A stretch of 35,471 nt of DNA from Treponema sp. UBA3649 (lineage in GTDB: Bacteria > Spirochaetota > Spirochaetia > Treponematales > Treponemataceae), in assembly GCA_002373325.1 (NCBI GenBank), contig DFKI01000160.1, forward strand, positions 1 to 35,471. The letters run 5' to 3'. Shown in pieces: positions 23,138 through 29,595 of this stretch; the first letter of the stretch is position 1, and the number at the start of each line of letters is the position of its first letter. Made by a program: the position numbers and the translations under genes. Below the pieces are notes generated by a model. It searched no databases. It saw only the letters and a list, made by a program, of their open reading frames with translations, and had not been told where the DNA came from.

Positions 23138-25222
23138 ATGCATAAAATTTATTTTCCGGGTCAACTGACAGTTCTGATTTTGTGCATGACATTCAGTGCC
23201 TGTGCACAGCAACCTACCGAGCTTGAGCTGAAATATGGTGTGGACGCATCCTATTTTGAGGGACTCCGGCTTGTTCTAGAAGAAAAGACTGAGCTTGCCG
23301 TACCGAAATTCCAAAAATCATCCATGAGCAAAAACAAATTGATTGCGGAATTTTCCACCGAGCAGATGATTGTGAACTTGCCGAAAGAAAAAAGACTTGC
23401 TGCTGCGGAAAATCTTTACCGGCGGAAGAGAAACTATCAGACTTTGAGCATTCTTCTGAGGGAACTTTTCGACAGTGAAAATTACAAAAGAATCCTTGCG
23501 CTGACCTCAAATCTGGATTTTTCAAAAAGCGACGACAATCTGCTCTTTTTCCGATGTGCCGCGCTGCTTAAATCAAAGGACCCTTCGTTTCCCGGAATCT
23601 TCAACAAATGGACGCTCGAAAAAAGTTTTTCTCCTTTTCATCAGCAGATTTTCGCAATGGTGCAGGAAGAGGACGACAACGAATACGCTTTTTCCTCTGA
23701 TTTGGTGCGTTTTTCAAATGCAGCGTCCCTTGCCGACTGGTCCACTTCATCATCATACGCATACCGTGTGCTCGCGGACAAAAAGAACCGGCAGCCACAC
23801 ATCATGCAATATGCGGGAAAAGCACTTTTGAACGGTTCCTCAAAATACGAGGCAAACGCAGACACACTTGAAAAATCAATTCCTGTTCATGACGGATCCC
23901 AGTTCTACGTTGATTTTTATGCGGGCAGAATGCTTGAAAAAATCGATGAAAAAAAAGAGCTTGCCGTAGCAAAATACCAGAGCGCGATGAAGAACGCCGG
24001 GGATGAAGAGCAGTTCGACCTTGGACTTTGGTATTATCTGAATCTGCTGAAGGAAATCTCTCCGCAAAGGGCCGTGGGAGCTCTTGAAAAATACAGGACA
24101 CAATGGCATGACCCGAACTATTTCGATGATTTTTTTGACAATCTTTCAGCAAAACTTTTGGGTGAAAAATCCTGGGACGCATATTATAAGGCAGCAAGGG
24201 TGATTGACGGATTTGCATCGGACGAAAGCACGGCGAAGTTTTCATACGTGAGCGCAAGACTCATTGAGTGCGGTGTTCTTACGCTGCAAGGAATCAGTGC
24301 GGATGATGAGTGTCTGAGACTTTATTCACGGGCCCTTCATTCAGGATTCGATTTGTACTATAAATTTCTTGCTGCGAAAAAACTCGGCATGTCTCAGGGT
24401 GATATTGAGGCGGAACTCAACGGAATGTACGTAACGACTGATGGCGGTGAATTTGTCGCGGATAAGGAGATTGAGAGGCTCATCGAGGGTTTCATTGATT
24501 TTGACCTTTACGACGAGCTTTATTCCTTCTGTTACGAGCATGTCCACGAAATCAGCATGGAATGTGCGAAAAAAGCGGCTTCATACCTGCAACTTTGCGG
24601 TGACACGAACGACGAGATTTTTTATCCTCAGTCACTTCGAATCGCAGCGAGGAAATTCAGAAAATCAGACGCTCCGCTTGACCTTGCAATGCAAAAACTG
24701 ACGTTCCCGCGCTACTACATGGACATTGTTTATCAGAACGCTTCGGAAAAAAAACTGAGCGAGCCGGTACTCTACGCCTTGATTCGGACAGAAAGTTATT
24801 TTGATGCAAAGGCAGAAAGCTGGGCAGGTGCAATCGGTCTTTCACAACTCATGCCATCAACAGCCGCGGAACTTGCAAGAAGGTCACAACTTGAGGAATA
24901 CGACTTGAAGGATGCCGCCACAAATCTCTCTTTCGGCGCGTCTTATCTTGCGGAAATGATTCGCTCGACCGAAGGAAACATCGTGCTTGCCTCATGCGCA
25001 TATAACGGTGGAATCGGCAGAATACGGAGCTGGAAAAAATCCTTCCCGAACATACTTGGGATGGAAAAAGTACCGACGGATCTTTTCGTTGAGCTGATTC
25101 CCATTGCGGAAACAAGAAACTACGGACAAAAGATTTCAGCGGGGGCGGCCATGTATGCCTATCTCTACTACGATGAGAATCCCCTGGACGTAATCGCAAA
25201 TTTAATTTTTCCCGGGGAATAA
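23138..25222 (+). CDS. Soluble-type lytic transglycosylase (SLT, Slt70-like) lipoprotein
   Basis: A 694-residue exported enzyme that cleaves the MurNAc-GlcNAc bond of peptidoglycan to give 1,6-anhydro ends. The signal peptide ends in MTFSAC, a relaxed lipobox typical of spirochaetes, so it is probably a lipoprotein. A long alpha-helical, TPR-like superhelix (about 30-520) precedes the SLT domain, where the catalytic Glu552 sits in IRTESYFDAKAES, followed by GLSQLMPSTA and CAYNGG. This is the Slt70 architecture. GGAG precedes the ATG, 12 bases after the LysM gene, so the two peptidoglycan-directed proteins are co-transcribed. It converges on the small gene at 25238, with no terminator visible in the 15-base gap. 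Confidence 0.92.
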   Translation: MHKIYFPGQLTVLILCMTFSACAQQPTELELKYGVDASYFEGLRLVLEEKTELAVPKFQKSSMSKNKLIAEFSTEQMIVNLPKEKRLAAAENLYRRKRNYQTLSILLRELFDSENYKRILALTSNLDFSKSDDNLLFFRCAALLKSKDPSFPGIFNKWTLEKSFSPFHQQIFAMVQEEDDNEYAFSSDLVRFSNAASLADWSTSSSYAYRVLADKKNRQPHIMQYAGKALLNGSSKYEANADTLEKSIPVHDGSQFYVDFYAGRMLEKIDEKKELAVAKYQSAMKNAGDEEQFDLGLWYYLNLLKEISPQRAVGALEKYRTQWHDPNYFDDFFDNLSAKLLGEKSWDAYYKAARVIDGFASDESTAKFSYVSARLIECGVLTLQGISADDECLRLYSRALHSGFDLYYKFLAAKKLGMSQGDIEAELNGMYVTTDGGEFVADKEIERLIEGFIDFDLYDELYSFCYEHVHEISMECAKKAASYLQLCGDTNDEIFYPQSLRIAARKFRKSDAPLDLAMQKLTFPRYYMDIVYQNASEKKLSEPVLYALIRTESYFDAKAESWAGAIGLSQLMPSTAAELARRSQLEEYDLKDAATNLSFGASYLAEMIRSTEGNIVLASCAYNGGIGRIRSWKKSFPNILGMEKVPTDLFVELIPIAETRNYGQKISAGAAMYAYLYYDENPLDVIANLIFPGE

Positions 25223-25237
25223 TCCTGCGGCGGACAA

Positions 25238-25552
25238 TTATTTTTTATCGGAGGGCAGCGACATTCTTATGTCCACCACCATGTCCCCGTTCAAAAGACG
25301 CACGTTCTTTTTCTGCTGAAATTTAATCCAGTTGTTTTCCACGGCGACAATCACACCCTGCTCCCCCGCGATGGCATTCATGCAGGTAATGCAGCAGGTC
25401 TTCCCGATAAATTCTTTGATGAGTTCTTCCGGCATTTTACTTTTTCCTCTTCTTTTTCTTCTGGCATGATTCAAAACCCTGCCCATGTCTTGATTCCTCA
25501 AAATCACGAACAAAATCATCATCCAGAATATCACAAAAAACGATGGGTTCAT
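25238..25552 (-). CDS. Small membrane-anchored protein of unknown function
   Basis: A 104-residue protein with a hydrophobic N-terminal anchor (FFVIFWMMILFVILR), a very basic segment (RRKRRGKSK), then a compact beta-rich domain (EELIKEFIGKTCCITCMNA ... NNWIKFQQKK) that resembles small one-domain Hfq-like or DUF6897-type proteins. Two cysteines form a CCxxC group. The long form begins at an ATG eight bases after a -10 box without a Shine-Dalgarno. An internal ATG at 25435 with GAGG ten bases upstream could give a soluble 65-residue form that starts exactly at the conserved domain. It closes the Ter-type cluster on the same strand but has its own promoter, so membership is uncertain. Confidence 0.6.
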   Translation of the reverse strand: MNPSFFVIFWMMILFVILRNQDMGRVLNHARRKRRGKSKMPEELIKEFIGKTCCITCMNAIAGEQGVIVAVENNWIKFQQKKNVRLLNGDMVVDIRMSLPSDKK

Positions 25553-25560
25553 TTACATCA

Positions 25561-25590
25561 ATTTTATTCTGGAAATCACGGAAACGTCAA
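25561..25590 (-). promoter_or_regulatory. Promoter of the small membrane protein gene, predicted leaderless
   Basis: Minus-strand TTGACG (25585-25590) and TAAAAT (25561-25566), spacer 18. The -10 ends eight bases before the ATG at 25552. Confidence 0.45.
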
Positions 25591-25601
25591 GGGGGGAACC
25601 C

Positions 25602-26606
25602 TCACCCGATGATGACAGGGACTTCGATGTATGAGACAATCCTTTCCTTTAAATCAAGGGTCCAGTCCACGTCGTTTCCGAGCAGCTTGTTCAGGGCGAT
25701 GTTCGGGATGTTTATGTTCTCCGCCATGCATGACATCTGTGTGCCGCCGGACATCCTTGTGTTTATCTCAAGCAGATAGGGCTTGTCGTCTTTCAGCTTG
25801 AACTGAATGTTGCAGGGATATTCGAGCTTAATCACATCCATGATGTCCTCAGACATTTTCAGTATATCTTTGTCAGCGCATATTTTTTCATCCCTTCCGC
25901 TTCCCTTAAAACGCGGGATGGCAATCAGTCCCTTTTTCGTGCTCAGGCAGTCAACGCTGATTTCGGACCCGGGCAAGTATTCCATCACCATGAGGTCATC
26001 AAAACTTTCCTTTTCCTTTAGCATCCCCGCATATTTTTCAAAAGAGACTTCCGCACCCGGATAATTACGAATGGAATCCGCTGACTCCTCTTCCCTCGCA
26101 ATCCGCCTGTAACTCATCGCGCCCTCGTCATTTACAAATTTCACGCAGATCTGCTCATGCCTCTCGTGCAATTTTTTATAGGACTCAACAAATTCGCAAT
26201 AGGAATTGACCACATCAAACTCAGGAATGAACAGCGACGGGATTTTACTCAGGAGCCGGTATGTCCTTGCCTTGTCATTCAAAAGCTCCATTTTTTCAAA
26301 ATCATCCAGCAGGACTTTTACGCCCATGTCATTGAATCTTTTTTTGCATCTGCTGACATCGACCATGTTGCGTCTTGGAACAAAAACCTCAATCCTATGT
26401 TCCCGGCAGAAATCCAAAGCGAAGTCCACGTACTCTTCCCCGGATGCGTCAGAATCGGGATACCACTCGTCGCACACTTTTTGGATAACGGAATTTATCT
26501 GCCTGCTGCTTCCCACGACATAAACATCTTCCCGGCTGTCTTTTTTCATCAGCTCAATAATTCCGTAAGCCGTACTGAACCAATGGTTAAACCAAACTCG
26601 TATCAT
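25602..26606 (-). CDS. ATP-grasp enzyme of a Ter-type biosynthetic module
   Basis: A 334-residue cytoplasmic ligase-like enzyme of the ATP-grasp fold, which couples ATP cleavage to joining a carboxylate to an amine or thiol through an acyl phosphate. An N-terminal Rossmann-like part (VYVVGSSRQINSVIQ) is followed by the ATP-grasp body with KARTYRLLSKIP, the adenine-side VMEYLPGSEISVD and the metal-binding LLEINTRMSGGTQ. GGGGGATGAG precedes the ATG. It follows the Pelota-domain PRTase by 28 bases. Together with the HAD and two PRTase genes it forms the module that comparative genomics of Ter systems proposed to synthesise a nucleoside-like metabolite. Its substrate is unknown. Confidence 0.88.
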   Translation of the reverse strand: MIRVWFNHWFSTAYGIIELMKKDSREDVYVVGSSRQINSVIQKVCDEWYPDSDASGEEYVDFALDFCREHRIEVFVPRRNMVDVSRCKKRFNDMGVKVLLDDFEKMELLNDKARTYRLLSKIPSLFIPEFDVVNSYCEFVESYKKLHERHEQICVKFVNDEGAMSYRRIAREEESADSIRNYPGAEVSFEKYAGMLKEKESFDDLMVMEYLPGSEISVDCLSTKKGLIAIPRFKGSGRDEKICADKDILKMSEDIMDVIKLEYPCNIQFKLKDDKPYLLEINTRMSGGTQMSCMAENINIPNIALNKLLGNDVDWTLDLKERIVSYIEVPVIIG

Positions 26607-26634
26607 CTCATCCCCCGCCTATTCAACTCTGCGT

Positions 26635-27684
26635 CTACGCGTCCGCAAGTTTTTTTATGATTCCGCAACACTTGTAGTGCCTGAGCGGATATTCCTCCAC
26701 CGGAACATTTTTTTCCTCAGCAAGTTTCAGCAAATGAGAAAGCTGCGGAGAATCCATGTATCTTTTGTCAACAATGATTTTCCACGGAAGCCGCCTCAGC
26801 AAAACCCTTGTCGCCTCTCCTATCCCGGGCTTCACAAGATTTATGTCATCTATTCCGAAGTGGGACGCAATCTCCACAACCTCATCCCTTCCGTTTCCGT
26901 CCTCAGGAATAAAATCATCCACCGCCACATCCGAAAATTTTTTTTCAATTGCCTCGATGAAAGAATACGAGAGATCGGAGTCTTTTAGCTCACCGTAGAA
27001 AACTGCCCCGTGAAAATCATCAGGACCGATTAAATCATCCCTCAATACGGTTCTGCTGATTAAACCCGAGACCGTGCTGTTCAGGCAGGAACTGGGAATC
27101 AGTATGTCCTCATGCGTCCCGCACAAATCCGTGATGTTCGCGGGATCTGAAATTACGGCCAAATCCGAAGAGACGTTTTTGTAATCGGAAAGTTCCTTTT
27201 TAAGCTCGCCCAAAATCGCGCCCTTTCCTATCCAGCCGTCCACGAACAGAATCTGAGCCGGGGAATGTCTTTCCAAAATATATCTCATTGCGTTACGGTC
27301 AATACCCCTCCCCCGTATTATAGAGATTGAGTAATGAGGGACGGAGATTTTATATTTCCACGCGATGTAATGCTTGATTAAAATACCGATCGGAATTCCA
27401 GCACGAGCCAGAGAGACCAGAGCAACGTCCTTTCCTTTCCGCGCGATGATTTTTTGAGACAAGCAGGCCACTGCATTTGCGACGGGCTTTGAAAAAGCTG
27501 CCAGAGACTGATTGTATACATCCATATATTTTTGCGTCGGCACATACTCAAGGGGCAGCATCTCGCAGTAGTGTTTTCCTGACTGAATCAGGCGCTCCCT
27601 TTCCTCCGTGGACTTTGGCTCAATCATTCCCGTAATGTCCTTGAGCAAAAGTACGACATCCTCTTCTTTATAGCTGCTTCTCAT
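26635..27684 (-). CDS. Phosphoribosyltransferase-like protein with C-terminal Pelota-like domain (StiP/TerPRTase family)
   Basis: A 349-residue protein. The PRTase-like core includes VSLARAGIPIG (about 90-100) and the PRPP-loop equivalent ILFVDGWIGKGAI (145-157). A Pelota/L7Ae-like RNA-binding-type domain occupies about 280-349 (INLVKPGIGEATRVLLRRLP to YKCCGIIKKL). Databases sometimes label the core a StiP cysteine protease, but the loop reads as a phosphoribosyltransferase. The ATG at 27684 overlaps the upstream TGA as ATGA and has AGGTGG five bases before it; a GTG at 27693 is less likely. It is translationally coupled to the TRSP-type PRTase, which suggests that the two act on a common substrate. 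Confidence 0.85.
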   Translation of the reverse strand: MRSSYKEEDVVLLLKDITGMIEPKSTEERERLIQSGKHYCEMLPLEYVPTQKYMDVYNQSLAAFSKPVANAVACLSQKIIARKGKDVALVSLARAGIPIGILIKHYIAWKYKISVPHYSISIIRGRGIDRNAMRYILERHSPAQILFVDGWIGKGAILGELKKELSDYKNVSSDLAVISDPANITDLCGTHEDILIPSSCLNSTVSGLISRTVLRDDLIGPDDFHGAVFYGELKDSDLSYSFIEAIEKKFSDVAVDDFIPEDGNGRDEVVEIASHFGIDDINLVKPGIGEATRVLLRRLPWKIIVDKRYMDSPQLSHLLKLAEEKNVPVEEYPLRHYKCCGIIKKLADA

Positions 27685-28772
27685 TTTACCCACCTGACGA
27701 CCGTTATGCTTTTTGAAAACCGTCTTACCGCATTCACAAGTGTGTTTATGCCCGTCCTGTCTTCCAAAGCGGAATCCGTTATGATTAAAACCCTGTCATA
27801 AAAATCCAGATTGTAAATATACGTTGTCCGCTCCGAATCGTACAGGCTCGAAAGCTGATAGCGTGAATGCAGGGGATAATTCTCCTCGGAATATGCGGAG
27901 ATAGGACTCCTTGTCGTGGAATGGGTCCTGACGGTGTTTCCCAGCTCCTCGATTTTTTTTCCGGCAAATATCGCGGGGTACATAAATTCCTCCGTGCCCA
28001 AAACAAGGATTTTTTTTCCTGACTCAATTCCCGCCTTTTCTATGATTTTATCCGCAAAGTTCGCGCAGGATATTGCATACTGCTTTGAGTCAACGAGCCG
28101 CCTCGCGTTCACATATCCGTCGATTGAGATGAGCTTATAATCTGCAAAGGACAAATCAGGAGGATTTTCAATTCCCTTTTTCTCGAATCCGGAAGCAATC
28201 TCCTCAAAATGAGCGCGGTCAATTTTTTCCAGGAACAAAAAATCTATGTCTACGCCGGAATATTTTTCCATGTCGGAGGCCGTCATTCCGTTTAAAATGG
28301 ACATGACAGAAAACGAAAGATTTCTTCCATATATTTTCCGAATCCGCTTGATTATGTTGAGTATGGTTTTTCCGGTCGAAACCTCATCCTCGACAAAAAC
28401 AATCCTGTCGATTCCTTCAATCACACTGTCCAAATCATCCTTCACGAGCTTCTGTTCCGTAGCATGACTGTGCTCCTCCGAAAAAAAGATATACTCCACG
28501 CCGGAGATGATTTCACGCGTCGTCTGCATATAGGGCATCCCGGAACTGATTGCAACCTGCGCTCCAATAGCCGTGGCCGTCTCCGCAAACCCGATAAAAA
28601 GCAGACTCTCGTTTTCATATTTTCCCTCAATCAGTTTTGCAAGCTCCTCAAAAACAGAGAGCGAAACATCCGGGGAAACAGGAATATGCTTTCCCTGAGA
28701 CGGATTTACAATCAGGTAGCCCCGTTTTGAATTGTTTTCTCTTTTCGCAATTGAAATAAATTTTCTTTCCAT
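27681..28772 (-). CDS. Phosphoribosyltransferase with C-terminal TRSP domain (Ter-associated)
   Basis: A 363-residue protein with a type I PRTase domain: PRPP-binding loop IVFVEDEVSTGKT at 124-136, of the V-E-D-E-x-x-T-G-x-T form. The C-terminal TRSP domain carries its name-giving motif in RTHSTTRSPISAY (TTRSP, 286-290). This two-domain protein is a marker of the Ter-linked biosynthetic module. It would transfer ribose 5-phosphate from PRPP to or from an unidentified base. It starts nine bases after the HAD gene, with only a weak purine-rich ribosome site, and overlaps the next PRTase by four bases. Confidence 0.88.
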   Translation of the reverse strand: MERKFISIAKRENNSKRGYLIVNPSQGKHIPVSPDVSLSVFEELAKLIEGKYENESLLFIGFAETATAIGAQVAISSGMPYMQTTREIISGVEYIFFSEEHSHATEQKLVKDDLDSVIEGIDRIVFVEDEVSTGKTILNIIKRIRKIYGRNLSFSVMSILNGMTASDMEKYSGVDIDFLFLEKIDRAHFEEIASGFEKKGIENPPDLSFADYKLISIDGYVNARRLVDSKQYAISCANFADKIIEKAGIESGKKILVLGTEEFMYPAIFAGKKIEELGNTVRTHSTTRSPISAYSEENYPLHSRYQLSSLYDSERTTYIYNLDFYDRVLIITDSALEDRTGINTLVNAVRRFSKSITVVRWVK

Positions 28773-28781
28773 AATCTTTTT

Positions 28782-29540
28782 CTAAACCAGAAACTCCAGG
28801 GTCTTTTCCAAAACAAAGTCTGAAAATATTTTTCCCGGGACATTCCGCAATATTTTATTTTTCAAGGAACCGAGCCTCCAGTTAAAGTCCGAAGGAATCA
28901 GTCCTATGTCGGCGTTTTCAATCATGGGCACATCGAACTCACTGTCGCCGGCGGAGATTACAAAATCAGCTCCCAAGTATTTCCGAAAGCGTCTTATGGC
29001 AGAACCCTTGTCCAGGGATTTCGGAAGCACATAGATTTTTTCACCGTTGTTGAAGACATCCACAAGATTTTCGTCCAGCTGATTTTTCAGGACGGCAATC
29101 ATTTTTTCAGGGGCAGAGCATTTTGTAAAGACAAACAAATTTTCTATGAAGCGGATTTCAAATTTTCTGGTCGGCTCTTTCTCAAGGATTTCCATCCCAC
29201 GGCTCAACTCATCAAGGCATGGCTTTACAAAATCAAGTGACGCAGCATACCAGGACAAATCTTTTTCGCCGTCTACCAAAAGAAGTCCTCCGTTGCACAC
29301 CAAAACATAGCGTATGTCACCGATGCCGAAATCAATTCTTTTATATTGCTCGACAGACCTGGTTGTGACTGGAACAAAAAGAGTCCTCCGCTTCACTTCC
29401 TGCAAAAGGGAATACGTCTTCTCCGTGACAAAAGAAATCTCCCTTCCCTGATACAGCTCGACGTTTCTTTTTTTGCCGCCTATATCATGCTTGTATGAGT
29501 AAATGAGCGTGTTGTCTAAATCCGAAGTGAAGAGTGTCAT
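28782..29540 (-). CDS. HAD superfamily phosphatase (Ter-associated)
   Basis: A 252-residue HAD hydrolase of the Cof/sucrose-phosphatase-like class. Motif I is TSDLDNTLIYS, with nucleophile Asp7 and acid Asp9; the cap follows, then motif III at LDKGSAIRRF and motif IV at SAGDSEFDVPMI. It probably dephosphorylates an intermediate made by the neighbouring PRTases. The ATG at 29540 is preferred to a TTG four codons earlier because it begins directly at the motif I strand. No Shine-Dalgarno is visible: the start follows the T-tract of a terminator-like hairpin, so initiation is unusual. Confidence 0.88.
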   Translation of the reverse strand: MTLFTSDLDNTLIYSYKHDIGGKKRNVELYQGREISFVTEKTYSLLQEVKRRTLFVPVTTRSVEQYKRIDFGIGDIRYVLVCNGGLLLVDGEKDLSWYAASLDFVKPCLDELSRGMEILEKEPTRKFEIRFIENLFVFTKCSAPEKMIAVLKNQLDENLVDVFNNGEKIYVLPKSLDKGSAIRRFRKYLGADFVISAGDSEFDVPMIENADIGLIPSDFNWRLGSLKNKILRNVPGKIFSDFVLEKTLEFLV

Positions 29541-29582
29541 AAAAAACAACAAGAGACAGCCACCATCTCTGATTACTGTCCC
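29541..29582 (-). terminator. Terminator-like hairpin between the Ca2+ ATPase and HAD genes
   Basis: Minus-strand GGGACAG (29582-29576) pairs, with one G-U, to CTGTCTC (29559-29553), then TTGTTGTTTTTT and immediately the HAD ATG. It begins 13 bases after the ATPase stop. Confidence 0.55.
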
Positions 29583-29595
29583 TTGCTTTTGACGA

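Noticed and set aside
26635..27684. Cysteine protease (StiP label)
   Set aside because: The visible loop and strand order fit a PRPP-binding phosphoribosyltransferase followed by a Pelota-like domain, and the genomic partners fit that reading.
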